Below, piece after piece: positions 35,180 to 45,601 of a stretch of 64,000 nucleotides of DNA; the stretch's first letter is position 1, and the number at the start of each line of letters is the position of its first letter. Position numbers and translations under genes: made by a program. The DNA lies in the NCBI GenBank assembly GCA_019359235.1, contig JAHHHT010000006.1, positions 186,001 through 250,000 on the forward strand, read 5' to 3'. The notes beneath the pieces were generated by a model. The model did no database searches. It was not told where the DNA came from and saw only the letters and a list, made by a program, of their open reading frames with translations. This DNA comes from Oscillatoria princeps RMCB-10. GTDB taxonomy: Bacteria; Cyanobacteriota; Cyanobacteriia; Cyanobacteriales; Oscillatoriaceae.

Positions 35180-35890
35180 TTAAATTTCCGCAATTTCTTG
35201 ACAAATCCGCTCAAAAGCAGCAGCGGGATTGGGTGCGGCAGTAATGGGACGCCCGATGACCAAGTAATCGGCACCGGCTTTCAGGGCGTCAGCCGGCGTC
35301 ATCGTTCGCCGCTGATCCCCCGCCGCAGCCCATACCGGACGCACTCCAGGACAAACCAGCAGAAAATCATCCCCGCAGACACGCCGCAGCTGCGACACCT
35401 CCTGCGGCGAGCAAACAGCGCCGGCAAGACCGGCCTCTTGAGCCAAAATTGCCATTTGCAAAGCGTATTCTGGCAATTCCAGAGGAACTTTGAGGTCAAA
35501 AGCCAAATCTCGCGACGACAGGCTCGTCAGCAGCGTAATCGCGATTACCTTGGGAGGCTGCAGCGCACCGGCACCCTCGCGCACAGCCGCTTGCGCCGCA
35601 GACAGCGCCGCCCGACCGGCAGCAGCGTGAACAGTCAGCAAGTCCGCACCGCAGCCCGCCGCCGACCGGCTTGCGCCCGCCACCGTATTGGGGATGTCGT
35701 GGAACTTGAGATCGAGAAAAATTCGCTTGTGCCGGTTTTTTAAGATGGCCAGAATTCCCGGGCCGGTGCTGACAAATAGCTCCAGTCCGACTTTCCAGAA
35801 ACTGACGCCTGGCAGCTTTTCCACGAGGGCGATCGCCTCTGCCTCGGTGGAAACATCTAGGGGGACAATAATGCGGTCTGCGACTGACAT
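35180..35890 (-). CDS. pyrF: Orotidine 5'-phosphate decarboxylase
   Basis: The 236-residue protein is a canonical OMP decarboxylase: [37 protein letters not shown], then [14 protein letters not shown] with the catalytic Lys/Asp array (DLKFHDIP). Further on are [16 protein letters not shown] and the phosphate-binding [11 protein letters not shown] near the C-terminus. It makes UMP in de novo pyrimidine synthesis. Start and length are standard. A secreted hypothetical gene follows 14 nt downstream, and tyrS lies upstream on the same strand. Confidence 0.96.
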   Translation of the reverse strand: MSVADRIIVPLDVSTEAEAIALVEKLPGVSFWKVGLELFVSTGPGILAILKNRHKRIFLDLKFHDIPNTVAGASRSAAGCGADLLTVHAAAGRAALSAAQAAVREGAGALQPPKVIAITLLTSLSSRDLAFDLKVPLELPEYALQMAILAQEAGLAGAVCSPQEVSQLRRVCGDDFLLVCPGVRPVWAAAGDQRRTMTPADALKAGADYLVIGRPITAAPNPAAAFERICQEIAEI

Positions 35891-36006
35891 ACGGATGCAA
35901 GGATTTGGGATTTTTGGATATAACCCGCTGAAGTACGGGGATAAACGCGGATAAATCCGGTGACATCTGCGTTTATCTGCGTAAATCTACGGTTGCTAAC
36001 GGCTAC

Positions 36007-37278
36007 TTACGGCACTAAGCGGACAAACTTCTTTTTCCCCACCTGCAAAACCCGCCCGTGCAACTCAGCCGGTGAGTCAAAAGTCAGGTTAACATCCTCG
36101 ACGCGCTCCCCATCGAGCTTCACCCCACCCCCTTGAATCTGCCGGCGGGCTTCGCTGGTGCTTGGGCACACGCCGCACGCGCCGAGGATGTAGAAGAGCT
36201 TGGCGGGGAACTGCACCGCCGCTAGAGAGAATTCTGGCACCGCATCGGCACCGGAGGCATCTCCTCCCAGGACAAGCGCCTGCGCCGACTGCATCGCTTG
36301 CTGTGCTGCTTCTTTGCCGCGATACTGGGTGACGACCTCCAGGGCGAGAAGTTTTTGCCGGTCGCGGGGATTTTCTGGCAGTGCGTCAAGTGGCAAATTT
36401 GTCAATAGCTCGAAATACTGTTCGACCAGACGGTCAGGAGTTTTTTCCAGCTTGGAGTACATGGTGAGGGCGTCTTCCGACAGACCGACGTAATTGCCCA
36501 GGGACTTGGACATTTTCTGCACCCCATCCGTCCCCAGCAAAATCGGCGTCAGCAGGCCAAATTGGGGTTTTTGGCCAAAATGTCGCTGCAAGTCGCGCCC
36601 GACGGCAATGTTGAATTTCTGGTCGGTTCCGCCGAGTTCCACATCAGCTTTTACAGCTACGGAATCGTAGCCCTGCATTAGGGGGTAGAGGAACTCGTGC
36701 AGGTAAATGGGGTTGCCTTGCTGGTAGCGTTCGGCAAACCCTTCTTTGGCCAGCATTTGGCCAACGGTCATCGTGGCCAGCAGTGACAGAATTTTAGACA
36801 GGTCAAGCCCGGAGAGCCATTCGGAGTTGTAGCGAATCTCCAGGCGTCCCGGTGTGTCAAAATCGAGGATCGGGCGCACTTGGTTGAGGTAGGTTTGGGC
36901 GTTAGCCGCCACTTCCTCTGCGGTCAGCTGCTTGCGCACCTCTGACTTGCCGGTGGGATCGCCAATGCGAGCGGTAAAATCGCCTATGATCAGTACCGCC
37001 GTGTGACCGGCATCTTGGAAGGCCCGCAGCTTGCGCACAGGAATGCTGTGACCGAGATGAATGTCTGCGCCGGTGGGGTCAATTCCCAACTTGACCCGCA
37101 AAGGCCGGTCAGAGGTGGCCAGCAGTTGCGCCAAATTCTCCAGGGGATCGGATGAATCCGGCTGGTCGGGAAAAATCTCACTGACGCCACGACGCAGCCA
37201 GGAGAGGTCTGCGCTGACACTTTGGGGGTTTCCTGAAGCCCGGGTTTGCAGATCCACAACTCGATTCGTTACACTCAC
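36007..37278 (-). CDS. tyrS: Tyrosyl-tRNA synthetase
   Basis: The protein shows the class I synthetase signatures HLGHSIP (HIGH motif) and KMSKSLGN (KMSKS), plus [33 protein letters not shown] and a C-terminal S4 RNA-binding domain ([20 protein letters not shown]). This is the bacterial TyrRS2-like (TyrZ) type. I prefer GTG 37278 as the start because AAAGGA lies upstream and the family begins close to this point. An ATG at 37317 is open but lacks a ribosome binding site. It charges tRNA-Tyr in the cytoplasm. Confidence 0.93.
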   Translation of the reverse strand: MSVTNRVVDLQTRASGNPQSVSADLSWLRRGVSEIFPDQPDSSDPLENLAQLLATSDRPLRVKLGIDPTGADIHLGHSIPVRKLRAFQDAGHTAVLIIGDFTARIGDPTGKSEVRKQLTAEEVAANAQTYLNQVRPILDFDTPGRLEIRYNSEWLSGLDLSKILSLLATMTVGQMLAKEGFAERYQQGNPIYLHEFLYPLMQGYDSVAVKADVELGGTDQKFNIAVGRDLQRHFGQKPQFGLLTPILLGTDGVQKMSKSLGNYVGLSEDALTMYSKLEKTPDRLVEQYFELLTNLPLDALPENPRDRQKLLALEVVTQYRGKEAAQQAMQSAQALVLGGDASGADAVPEFSLAAVQFPAKLFYILGACGVCPSTSEARRQIQGGGVKLDGERVEDVNLTFDSPAELHGRVLQVGKKKFVRLVP

Positions 37279-37651
37279 GGAAATAAAAATCCTTTGGATA
37301 TGGCAGTGACATGGCAACGGGGCAAGTGTTCCCCTGCGCCCTAACCTTTAAATTGTCCTATCGCCAGATTACCATAAGCAAAAATGGCAGAAAAATCTGT
37401 GAGAGCCGGACTTGGCAAAAGCAGGGTGTCAACACCTGGCTGGTGCGTCAGGATAATGCTTAATCATGGTTAATCCGCACCCCTTTCTGTCCTGATGGCT
37501 GTGGGGGTGCCGGTGAAATTACTAAAGCTGGGCGGACAGCCAGGTTTTCCTGCCTCAAGGTGGCGCTCTCAAACTAAAATCTCAAAGAGGAGAGCTTGCC
37601 CACTGACACTTTTTCGGATTGAGCCTTTATCGATGAGGATGTGACATCGCC
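37279..37651. other. Divergent intergenic region tyrS / PBP1A gene
   Basis: No gene is visible. The GAGGA at about 37635 could serve the GTG start at 37652. Promoters for both directions must lie here, but I found no convincing match. Confidence 0.4.
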
Positions 37652-39568
37652 GTGGCAACTAACACAATAAGACGACAGCAGCTGAGAGACTCAGCACCGA
37701 TTTTTGACTTTGTTCAGGGCGTCAGTAAGGTAACAGCCGGAACGCTGCTGGGCGTGACCATGCTGGCCAGTTCCGTAGTGGCCGGTGGGCTGGTGGGCTT
37801 GGCGATCAGCTTCCGGAACCTCCCAGATGTTCGAGTCCTGCGCAACTACACGCCTACGGAAACGACCCACATCTACGATATTAAGGGCACGCTCCTCACC
37901 AGTATCCACGACGAGGCGAACAGAGAAGTCGTCCCGCTCACCAAAATCTCTCCGCAGCTGAAGCGGGCGGTGATTGGCATAGAAGACAGCCACTTCTACA
38001 GCCACTACGGCATTAACCCGGGCGGCGTAATGCGGGCTATGGTGAAAAACTTGGAAGAGGGCAGGACGGTTGAGGGCGGCTCCACCCTCACCATGCAGCT
38101 GGTGAAAAATCTCTTCCTCTCCCCCAAACGGGCTTTCAGCCGCAAGCTCGCCGAGGCAGTGCTGGCCATTCGTTTGGAGCAAATCTTTAAGAAAGACGAG
38201 ATTTTGGAGCTGTACCTGAATCAGGTCTACTGGGGCCACAATTTGTACGGCGCTGAGATGGCCGCCAGAAGTTATTTTGGCAAGTCAGCGTCTAAGTTAA
38301 CCCTGGCGGAAGCGGCGATGATGGCCGGCATGATCCAGGCTCCAGAAGAGTACAGCCCTTTCGCGAGTTACAAGGTGGCGAAACAGCGACAAGCCACTGT
38401 ACTAAATCGCTTGAAGGAGCTCCAGTGGATCACGCCAGCAGAAGAAGCGGCAGCCCTCAAGCAGCCGATAAAACTCGGTAAAATTACTTCTTTCCCCGGA
38501 AGTAAGGTGCCTTACGTCACCCAGGCTGTGGTTCAAGAGCTGACCAAGCGCTTTGGCAGAGACGCTGTTCTCAAAGGGGGCATGCGAGTGCAAACCACTA
38601 TCGACCTGCAAATGCAGCGGATCGCTGAAGACACGGTGCGCTACGCCCACCAGCGGCTTTACTACCAGGTGGGTGCTGACCAAATGGCACTGGTTGCGGT
38701 CGATCCCCGCACTCACTTTGTCAAGGCTATGGTGGGTGGCGTCGATTACGACAAAAGCCAATTCAACCGCGCCGTCCAAGCCCTGCGGCAGCCCGGATCG
38801 GCTTTTAAGCCGTTTGTCTACTACACTGCTTTTGCCAGCGGGCGGTACGGGCCCGACTCAATCGTCTATGACTCGCCGGTGGGCTATCCCGACGGTGACA
38901 GTTACTACTATCCCAGAAATTACGGCGGCGGATTCTCCGGTGCTGTCAGCATTCGCAGGGCTTTAGAGGTATCGCTGAATGTTCCCGCTATTAAGGTAGG
39001 CCAGGACGTGGGGCTGAATAAGGTGATTGAAACCTGCCGCATCCTGGGTGTGAAGAGTCCGATTGAGCCGGTGATTTCTTTGCCTTTGGGCGCTGTCGAT
39101 CTGACTCCGCTGGAAATGGCCGGTGCTTTCGCCACTTTCGCCAACAATGGCTGGCACTCTGACACGACGTTTATTGTGCAAGTGACGGACAGCAGCGGCA
39201 ACGTCCTCCTGGACAACACGCCAAAACCCAAGCTGGTTCTCGATCCTTGGGCGTCCGCTTCCCTCAATAGCGCCCTGCAAGGGGTGATTTATCAGGGCAC
39301 GGCAACCGCCGCTCAGATTGGGCGTCCGGCGGCGGGCAAAACGGGGACAACTTCCTCAGAACGGGATATTTGGTTCGTGGGCTATGTGCCGCAGCTGTCT
39401 GTCTCGGTTTGGGTGGGCAATGACGATTTCACTCCCCTGTACTCGGGCTCGACGGGGGGCAATTATGTAGCGCCGGTTTGGCGCGATTTTATGCTGCAAG
39501 CGCTGCAAAATACGCCGGTGCAATATTTCCGCTCGCCTTCAGACTTTGAGCCGCCCTCTCCCAACTGA
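37652..39568 (+). CDS. Class A penicillin-binding protein (PBP1A family)
   Basis: The 638-residue bifunctional protein has one N-terminal membrane helix (about 33-55). A GT51 glycosyltransferase domain follows, with catalytic Glu in IGIEDSHFYSHYGI, then EGGSTLTMQLVKN, RKLAEAVLAIRLEQ and KDEILELYLNQVYWG. The transpeptidase domain has the active-site SXXK in PGSAFKPF (about residue 386), SLN (SXN) and AGKTGTTS (KTG). It polymerises and cross-links peptidoglycan at the outer face of the plasma membrane. Initiation is at GTG 37652. C-terminal accessory domains are absent, matching short cyanobacterial class A PBPs. Confidence 0.94.
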   Translation: MATNTIRRQQLRDSAPIFDFVQGVSKVTAGTLLGVTMLASSVVAGGLVGLAISFRNLPDVRVLRNYTPTETTHIYDIKGTLLTSIHDEANREVVPLTKISPQLKRAVIGIEDSHFYSHYGINPGGVMRAMVKNLEEGRTVEGGSTLTMQLVKNLFLSPKRAFSRKLAEAVLAIRLEQIFKKDEILELYLNQVYWGHNLYGAEMAARSYFGKSASKLTLAEAAMMAGMIQAPEEYSPFASYKVAKQRQATVLNRLKELQWITPAEEAAALKQPIKLGKITSFPGSKVPYVTQAVVQELTKRFGRDAVLKGGMRVQTTIDLQMQRIAEDTVRYAHQRLYYQVGADQMALVAVDPRTHFVKAMVGGVDYDKSQFNRAVQALRQPGSAFKPFVYYTAFASGRYGPDSIVYDSPVGYPDGDSYYYPRNYGGGFSGAVSIRRALEVSLNVPAIKVGQDVGLNKVIETCRILGVKSPIEPVISLPLGAVDLTPLEMAGAFATFANNGWHSDTTFIVQVTDSSGNVLLDNTPKPKLVLDPWASASLNSALQGVIYQGTATAAQIGRPAAGKTGTTSSERDIWFVGYVPQLSVSVWVGNDDFTPLYSGSTGGNYVAPVWRDFMLQALQNTPVQYFRSPSDFEPPSPN

Positions 39569-39722
39569 GGCATAGCCCTCGCTGGATGCGCCGGTTTGGG
39601 ATGCCTGGATTTTGGATTGTCACCCCTCAGCGGTCATTGGCCACCTGTCCCTGGCCATGACAGAGGACTTGGCACAAAGCACTTTGGACAATCTAAAATC
39701 TAAAATCCAAAATCTAAAATTG

Positions 39723-40046
39723 TCAGGGCTGCTTGTCCAACTCGGCTTTCATCCGCTCTAGGGTGAAGTTCATCTGATCGAACATTTGCTGCGGCGTCAT
39801 GCCAAATTGACTCAGCTGGGTCTTCAGCTGCTCTACGGTCATCTGGGCCATGAAGTCCTCAGACAGCTCAAAGCGCTTCATAAAAATCCGATAGCGCTCC
39901 ATCATGGCTTCCATCTGCTCTATGAACAGCTTTTTTCCCTCGCGGTCAAATTTGCCGTAGTTACTGCCGAGTTTTATCAGGGCTTGATAGTCCTCAAACA
40001 GCTGTTTGGCTTCTTGCTGAACGATTTCTGAATCAAAGAATCCCAT
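39723..40046 (-). CDS. DUF1825 family protein
   Basis: The protein (107 residues from ATG 40046) begins MGFFDSEIVQQEAKQLFEDY and is helical throughout (KFDREGKKLFIEQMEAMMER; MTPQQMFDQMNFTLERMKAE). This is the DUF1825 family, which I know only from cyanobacteria and chloroplast-bearing lineages and which has no assigned function. An ATG four codons upstream (40058) is also open, but the family start is MGFFDS. The gap to the PBP gene contains inverted copies of the 'GGATTTTGGATT / AATCTAAAATCC' dispersed repeat (about 39604-39720). Confidence 0.88.
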   Translation of the reverse strand: MGFFDSEIVQQEAKQLFEDYQALIKLGSNYGKFDREGKKLFIEQMEAMMERYRIFMKRFELSEDFMAQMTVEQLKTQLSQFGMTPQQMFDQMNFTLERMKAELDKQP

Positions 40047-40258
40047 GCTCAAGTCCACCCAATTGATTTCATGACTAGATGGGAAGTCCCGCTGTACCTG
40101 AATTATCTAGTCCTATTTTAGAGCAGCGCCAAGTTTCGCTTCCAACTCGTCAGGTGCGGAAAGCCCTACTTTCCCCGCAAGCACTGCCGGAACGGGCGCG
40201 GGACTCTCTCAAGGCCGCGATCCATCGCGTCTCTGCAAGATTGCCCCCGGTCGGGCCC

Positions 40259-40855
40259 TCACACCGGCCCGATCCGGTTTGGGGGCCAAAAGCGAAAGGC
40301 GGCGCGGCCAATAATTCTCTCTTTCGCCAGAAACCCCCAAATGTGGGAGTCGTTGCTATTGTTACGGTTATCCCCCATCACAAAAAACTGATTCTCCGGA
40401 ACTGGCGCGGGTCCCCAGTCATAGTCGGGCGGTTCAGCAATGTAATCTTCCTGCTGGGGTTCGCCATTCAGCCAGACTTGGCCATTCTTGACTCCCACGG
40501 TTTGGCTCGGTTCGCCAATCACCCGCTTGATGAAAACTTGCTGCAAGGCTTGCTTTTGGGTTAATCCCTGAAATTGCAGGTATTTTTGCAGCTGTTGCGG
40601 CGGGTAAAATACCACAATCTCACCGGCAGCCGGTGGCCTTAAGTGGTAGGATATCTTTTCCACCACCAGCCGGTCGCCCACCTGCAAGGTTGGCAGCATC
40701 GAATCTGACGGGATGTACCTCGGTTCGGCCACAAAGGTGCGGATCAGCAGGGCTAAGGCCAGCGCCATGACTAGAATCTGTATATTTTCCCGCTGCGAGC
40801 GCCACACCCGCAACCATGCAGGAGAATTTTCTAAGTCTTTTTCCTCTAATTCCAT
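40259..40855 (-). CDS. lepB: Signal peptidase I
   Basis: From ATG 40855 the protein (198 residues) has one N-terminal membrane helix (VMALALALLIRTFVAE). The catalytic serine motif RYIPSDSMLPTLQ, GDRLVVEKISY, the general-base lysine region FIKRVIGEPSQTV and FVMGDNRNNSNDS all follow, as in S26 leader peptidases. It cleaves signal peptides at the outer face of the plasma or thylakoid membrane. A strong GGGAGG 5 nt upstream fixes the start; the longer in-frame ORF up to 40972 lacks family similarity. Confidence 0.95.
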   Translation of the reverse strand: MELEEKDLENSPAWLRVWRSQRENIQILVMALALALLIRTFVAEPRYIPSDSMLPTLQVGDRLVVEKISYHLRPPAAGEIVVFYPPQQLQKYLQFQGLTQKQALQQVFIKRVIGEPSQTVGVKNGQVWLNGEPQQEDYIAEPPDYDWGPAPVPENQFFVMGDNRNNSNDSHIWGFLAKERIIGRAAFRFWPPNRIGPV

Positions 40856-40980
40856 CTCGTCCTCCCTTACAGGTACTCCCGTTCTTTGAAAGTCTGGTGT
40901 CTTCCCCAGACAGTCGCCTTGCAGTTTTGGCATTGTAACCTGGATTGTGCCGGTGAAATCAACTACCTGCAATCAAAACT

Positions 40981-41288
40981 AGGGTGCGTGACGCTCTCTC
41001 GCCACTACTTCTACGGAGAACTCTCAAGGCGTCACGCACCCTACACCAATCAACAGTAGGGTGCGTTCCGTCCTTTTGCCATTGCTTCTACGGAGAAATC
41101 TCAAGGCGGAACGCACCCCACAGCAATCAACAGTAGGGTGCGTTCCGCTCTCTGGGCAATGCTTCTACGAATAACTCTCAAGGCGGAACGCACCCTACAG
41201 CAATCAACAGTAGGGTGCGTTCCGCTCTCTGGGCAATGCTTCTACGAATAACTCTCAAGGCGGAACGCACCCCCCACCAATCAAAAGC
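40981..41288 (+). repeat. Four tandem 77-bp hairpin-forming units
   Basis: Units start at 40981, 41058, 41135 and 41212, exactly 77 bp apart. Each begins AGGGTGCGT(TCCG) and contains the near-constant TTCTACGxAxAACTCTCAAGG. It then gives the complementary CGGAACGCACCC and a linker CAATCAACAGT, so every unit can fold into one long stem-loop. The last two units are nearly identical; the first has GACGC/GCGTC in place of TCCG/CGGA, a paired change that keeps the stem. The array lies downstream of neither flanking gene's 3' end: lepB and the surface-protein gene both point away. Confidence 0.9.
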
Positions 41289-41658
41289 AGCGCTCGACTT
41301 TCATCCCCCCCCCCTCACAGGCTCCAATGACGCTGGTAAATCTTTCGTCCGGTCTTATCCCCCCTCCCAAGAGCGAAGGGTGCCGGGGATGTTTAGCTCT
41401 CTGGGGGCTTGACAAGGACTGCCGGCTGATTTTCAATTAATGAACTTCTCCCGCTGCCTAGAGGAAAACTGAAAAGGCCGATTGCGTAAAATTACTGAAT
41501 TAGGGAACCCGGGAAAACCCCCAAAATGGGCAGCCGCAGGCATCTGAAAACTTCACGATAAATTCATATAAAACGCCCGTTTTCCCCTTGCAACTTCACA
41601 CTTTATTGCTTAAGCTCTTAATCAAGACAGAGTTGCTCAGCAATCAGGAGACTAGCAA
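41289..41658. other. Leader region of the PEP-CTERM gene
   Basis: No gene is visible. It contains the ribosome binding site CAGGAGACTAGCAA immediately before ATG 41659. AT-rich sequence at about 41560-41640 could hold the promoter; no clear -35/-10 pair is assigned. Confidence 0.4.
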
Positions 41659-42549
41659 ATGAAGACTATAGGGATGCGCACTTTACTCGGAACCGCCGCT
41701 GCCAGTATCTGCCTCATCGCTGCCACCGGCCAGGAAGCTACCGCCGGACAGCTGTATAACGGCTGGAACTATGGCATCGATTCCTTCAATGATGGCTCGG
41801 GTGGGTCGAGCTATGAAATCAAGGGCCTGGCCATCAAGGAAACGACTGATAGCGTTTTCGTCGCGCTGACCGGCGGTATGCCCTTGGCAGGAGTTGCAGC
41901 AAGCGGTGCTGCTGACGGGAATATTGGTTGGGGTGACCTGTTCTTCAACTTCTCAGGCAAGGATTTTCAGACCGCCAGTAATCAAAGCAGTTTGTTTGGG
42001 ATTCGCTTTGCCGGCACTAACGATTCTAACGCCCCCTCCACCGGCGTTTACCAGAATGTCCAGGCCAAGAGCGTTACTGGAGTGAACCAGGGCTACACCA
42101 GCTTGCGGTGGTACTATGACGCCGGGCATAACCAACCCAACACTCAAGGCACCGATCTCCCCACAGCACAGGCTGCCTACAACTATTTCTATCCGGCTGC
42201 CGTTGCCAGCAATCCCACCACGGGAAATACCCCGATTCTCAATGTAATCAACTCTGGCACAAAGGTGGGTGACATTACAGCGCTTGCCAGTAGTGACCTG
42301 AGCGCTGCTGGTCTTGACTTTGGCCACTTTGGGGCGACCGGCACTCAAACTATCGGGTTCCAGTTTAACCGGTCTTTGATTGGCAGCGGCGACTATCTAG
42401 CCAATGTGTTTGTTGAGTGCGGCAATGATGGTGTGGCGCTGAAAGTGCCCGAACCATCAAGCATGGCCGGTTTAGCTTTGGTAGGGTTAACCGCCGCCGG
42501 CTCAATGCTGCGCAAGCGTCGCCCGCTCAGCGCCAGCATCACCGAGTAA
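41659..42549 (+). CDS. Exosortase-sorted (PEP-CTERM) surface protein, XDD-type
   Basis: The 296-residue protein has a signal peptide (TLLGTAAASICLIAATG, cleaved near ATAG) and an extracellular domain opening YNGWNYGIDSFNDGSGGSSY, with repeated calcium-like Asp/Gly turns. It ends in a PEP-CTERM tail: VPEPSSMAGLALVGLTAAG, then a basic RKRR tail. The tail is cleaved by exosortase and the protein is exported to the outer surface, often with exopolysaccharide. The N-terminal block resembles NCBI's XDD-type exosortase-dependent proteins of cyanobacteria. A single cysteine occurs in the mature region (VECGND). The exosortase gene is not in the window. Confidence 0.88.
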   Translation: MKTIGMRTLLGTAAASICLIAATGQEATAGQLYNGWNYGIDSFNDGSGGSSYEIKGLAIKETTDSVFVALTGGMPLAGVAASGAADGNIGWGDLFFNFSGKDFQTASNQSSLFGIRFAGTNDSNAPSTGVYQNVQAKSVTGVNQGYTSLRWYYDAGHNQPNTQGTDLPTAQAAYNYFYPAAVASNPTTGNTPILNVINSGTKVGDITALASSDLSAAGLDFGHFGATGTQTIGFQFNRSLIGSGDYLANVFVECGNDGVALKVPEPSSMAGLALVGLTAAGSMLRKRRPLSASITE

Positions 42550-42589
42550 TATCATTTCCCGTCAATTAACCGCAATTAATTTTTCTCCC

Positions 42590-42672
42590 CCTCTTCCTCT
42601 TCCTTCTTCCTTGGCGTCCTTGGCGTCTACCCTACGGGAAGCCGCTGGCGCGTCTATGGCGGTTCATAAAAT
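42590..42672. repeat. Partial copy of the long dispersed repeat
   Basis: Contains CTTGGCGTCCTTGGCGTCTA, CCCTACGGG and CCGCTGGCGCGTCTATGGCG followed by GTTCATAAA. It is a deleted relative of 10284-10446. It lies between the convergent surface-protein and clpC genes. Confidence 0.65.
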
Positions 42673-42725
42673 AGGGTGCAGCACAGAAAAAGCAATCCGA
42701 TGATAGGGAAAAATAATCAACGCAA

Positions 42726-42761
42726 AAAAGCGGTAGAGAAGGAAACTTCTCTACCGCTTTT
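42726..42761 (-). terminator. Intrinsic terminator of clpC
   Basis: A perfect 16-bp stem (AAAAGCGGTAGAGAAG / CTTCTCTACCGCTTTT) closes a 4-nt loop, GAAA on the plus strand and TTTC on the minus. On the minus strand, in the sense of clpC ending at 42780, it is followed by a run of T residues (CCGCTTTTTTGCG). It could also stop transcription from the convergent surface-protein gene. Confidence 0.9.
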
Positions 42762-42779
42762 AAAACTTCACCCTACTTT

Positions 42780-45251
42780 TCAAGTAGCTTGAGGTTGCAG
42801 TTCCGGCTTTTGGCTGGGCAGCACCTTCACCTGACCGTCTTCACCCATATCGACAACAGCAGTGTCGCCTTCCTTGACGCGACCTGAGAGGATTTCCTCA
42901 GCCAGGACATCTTCCAGCAGGCGCATGATAGCGCGGCGCAGGGGTCGAGCGCCGTAACTGGGGTTGTATCCTTCTTCCACCAACCGGTCTTTGAACCGTT
43001 CTGTGACTTCCAAGGTGATGCCTTGGTCAGTCAGGCGCTTGAAGACATCCTTCAGCATGATATCTGCGATTTGCTTGACTTCCTCCTTGTTCAGCTGGCG
43101 GAAGACGATAATCTCGTCAAGTCGGTTGAGGAACTCTGGGCGGAAATACTGCTTGAGTTCTTCATTAACCAGAGAGCGAATGCGGTTGTACTGCGTCTCA
43201 GCTTGATTTTCCGAGGAGAACTCGAAGCCGATCCCGCCGCCACCCTTTTCAATCACCTTGGAACCGATGTTGGAGGTCATGATCAGCAAGGTGTTCTTGA
43301 AGTCCACCGTGCGACCCTTGGCATCAGTCAGGCGACCGTCTTCCAAAATTTGCAGCAGCATGTTGAAGACGTCGGGGTGGGCTTTTTCGATTTCGTCGAA
43401 CAGCACCACGGTGTAGGGACGCCGGCGCACAGCTTCGGTCAGCTGGCCACCTTCGTTGTAACCCACATAGCCCGGAGGCGAACCGATGAGTTTGGAGACA
43501 GTGTGGCGCTCCATGTATTCGGACATATCCAGCCGAATCATGGCGTCTTCGGAACCGAAGAAATAAGCCGCCAGTGATTTAGTGAGTTCCGTCTTGCCGA
43601 CGCCGGTGGGCCCGGAGAAGATGAAGCTGGCGATAGGCCGGTTGGGGTTTTTCAGACCGACGCGAGCCCGGCGAATGGCGCGAGAGACAGCCTTGACAGC
43701 TTCTTCCTGACCGATGAGACGCTGGTGCAGGGTGTCTTCCATGTGCAGCAGCTTCTCGGATTCGGATTCAGTGAGCTTGTTCACCGGCACCCCAGTCCAG
43801 CTGGCCACGATTTGGGCGATGTCCTCTTCAGTGACCACCGGCAAGATATCTTCACCGCGAGGGGAGTCTGACTTTTTGTTTTGGGCGATAGCGCGAATTT
43901 CGGCTTTAATTTCCATTTCGCGGTCGCGCAGCTCGCCGGCGCGGTCAAAGTCTTGAGCGCGGACGGCGTCGTCTTTTTCTTTGAGGACTTGGCGCAGCTC
44001 CTTATCCAGTTCTTTAGCTGCCGGTGGCAGCTGGGAGGTGAGCAGGCGGACTCTGGAGCCGGCTTCATCAACCAGGTCAATTGCCTTATCTGGCAAATAG
44101 CGGTCTGAGATGTACCGGTCAGAGAGCTTGGCGGCGGCTTCCAGGGCGGCGTCGGAAATCTTCAGCTTGTGGTGTTGCTCGTAGCGTTCGCGCAAACCGT
44201 AGAGAATCTCAATTGTTTCTACCACGCTTGGCTCGCCCACCATCACTGGTTGGAACCGGCGTTCCAGGGCGGCATCCCGCTCGATGTGCTTGCGGTACTC
44301 ATCCAGGGTTGTTGCGCCGATGCACTGCAGTTCGCCCCGCGCCAGTGCCGGTTTGAGGATATTGGCGGCGTCGATCGCGCCCTCAGCCGCACCTGCGCCG
44401 ATCAGGGTGTGAACTTCGTCTATCACCAGGATGACGTTGCCGGCGGAGCGGATTTCATCCATAATTTTCTTGAGGCGCTCCTCAAATTCGCCCCGGTACT
44501 TGGTGCCGGCCACCAGCAGACCGATGTCCAGGGTGACGACCCGCTTGTCTTCCAGGATGTCCGGGACATCGTTGTTGGCAATCCGCTGAGCCAGACCTTC
44601 GGCGATGGCGGTTTTACCGACTCCGGGCTCTCCAATCAGCACGGGGTTGTTTTTGGTGCGACGTCCCAGAATTTGAATCACCCGTTCAATTTCCTTCTGG
44701 CGTCCCACCACCGGGTCAAGCTTGCCTTCCGCTGCCATTTGGGTCAAGTTGGCACCAAACTCATCCAGGGTTGGAGTTTTCGTGCGACCGCCAGTAGCGC
44801 CGGGGGTGACTTCTGCAGTTTCGCCCAGCATGCGGATGACTTGCGTGCGGACTTTGGACAGGTCAACTCCCAGGTTTTCCAGCACTCTTGCTGCCACGCC
44901 TTCCCCTTCACGGATAAGGCCAAGGAGCAGGTGTTCTGTGCCAATGTAGTTATGTCCCAGCTGGCGAGCTTCTTCTAGGGATAGCTCCAAAACCCGCTTT
45001 GCCCTGGGAGTGAACGGAATTTCAACAGCGACGAAGCCCGAGCCTCTGCCGATGATTTTTTCCACCTCTATCCGGGCGTCTTTCAGGTTTACGCCCATAG
45101 ATTTCAGCACTTTGGCGGCTACACCGGTCCCTTCTCCAATCAGACCCAGAAGGATCTGCTCAGTACCTACGAAGTTATGCCCCAGGCGACGTGCTTCCTC
45201 CTGGGCTAGCATAATCACCTTAATGGCTTTTTCTGTAAAGCGTTCAAACAT
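42780..45251 (-). CDS. clpC: ATP-dependent Clp protease ATP-binding subunit ClpC
   Basis: The 823-residue HSP100 protein has two N-terminal Clp_N repeats ([20 protein letters not shown] ...). The first AAA+ domain has Walker [14 protein letters not shown] and a sensor/Arg-finger region [24 protein letters not shown]-like middle segment follows ([20 protein letters not shown]). The second AAA+ domain has [12 protein letters not shown], and the C-terminus includes [12 protein letters not shown]. It unfolds substrates for ClpP and is essential in cyanobacteria. Length and sequence are typical. A terminator lies 20 bp after the stop. Confidence 0.97.
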   Translation of the reverse strand: MFERFTEKAIKVIMLAQEEARRLGHNFVGTEQILLGLIGEGTGVAAKVLKSMGVNLKDARIEVEKIIGRGSGFVAVEIPFTPRAKRVLELSLEEARQLGHNYIGTEHLLLGLIREGEGVAARVLENLGVDLSKVRTQVIRMLGETAEVTPGATGGRTKTPTLDEFGANLTQMAAEGKLDPVVGRQKEIERVIQILGRRTKNNPVLIGEPGVGKTAIAEGLAQRIANNDVPDILEDKRVVTLDIGLLVAGTKYRGEFEERLKKIMDEIRSAGNVILVIDEVHTLIGAGAAEGAIDAANILKPALARGELQCIGATTLDEYRKHIERDAALERRFQPVMVGEPSVVETIEILYGLRERYEQHHKLKISDAALEAAAKLSDRYISDRYLPDKAIDLVDEAGSRVRLLTSQLPPAAKELDKELRQVLKEKDDAVRAQDFDRAGELRDREMEIKAEIRAIAQNKKSDSPRGEDILPVVTEEDIAQIVASWTGVPVNKLTESESEKLLHMEDTLHQRLIGQEEAVKAVSRAIRRARVGLKNPNRPIASFIFSGPTGVGKTELTKSLAAYFFGSEDAMIRLDMSEYMERHTVSKLIGSPPGYVGYNEGGQLTEAVRRRPYTVVLFDEIEKAHPDVFNMLLQILEDGRLTDAKGRTVDFKNTLLIMTSNIGSKVIEKGGGGIGFEFSSENQAETQYNRIRSLVNEELKQYFRPEFLNRLDEIIVFRQLNKEEVKQIADIMLKDVFKRLTDQGITLEVTERFKDRLVEEGYNPSYGARPLRRAIMRLLEDVLAEEILSGRVKEGDTAVVDMGEDGQVKVLPSQKPELQPQAT

Positions 45252-45288
45252 GGCGTTTTTCCATCACCTGCTGCGTGCCCGTAAGCTG

Positions 45289-45297
45289 ATTCTAGCA
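45289..45297 (-). promoter_or_regulatory. Possible extended -10 of the clpC promoter
   Basis: On the minus strand, TGCTAGAAT lies 38 nt upstream of the clpC ATG and fits an extended -10 element (TGnTAGAAT-like). I could not identify a convincing -35 at 16-18 bp, so this remains tentative. Confidence 0.35.
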
Positions 45298-45601
45298 CAG
45301 TGAATCTAGCTGTCTGTGATGGGCCTGATAGCCTAAAGGGTTCGTTTCGAGCTGCAGCCTCTGCGCGTGACAGTGTTGAAACGCTGGCTAATCAAGCCCT
45401 TTGGCAGTTTTGCAAGCCTAGCAATTAGGCGATGTGGCAATTTCCCAATTTGGCGCGTTCAAAAATTATTGTGTAATTAATGTAACGGATCGGTTGTCGG
45501 TGAGAACAGAAGCTTTTCGGAAAACCGATCTCTTCCGAAGCGGTTATCTGCCATTGTTTAGATTTTACTGGAAAAGCGCACGCTCGGAGGGGCTGCCACT
45601 C
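45298..45601. other. Spacer between clpC and rimI
   Basis: About 300 bp with no supportable gene. One short plus-strand ORF spans part of it but has no family resemblance. Confidence 0.35.

Noticed and set aside
40079-40564. Plus-strand ORF overlapping the 3' part of lepB
   Set aside because: More than half lies antisense to conserved signal peptidase motifs; no ribosome binding site or similarity.
44169-44978. Plus-strand ORF of 269 codons inside clpC
   Set aside because: Antisense frame kept open by codon bias of clpC; the minus-strand product is unambiguous ClpC.
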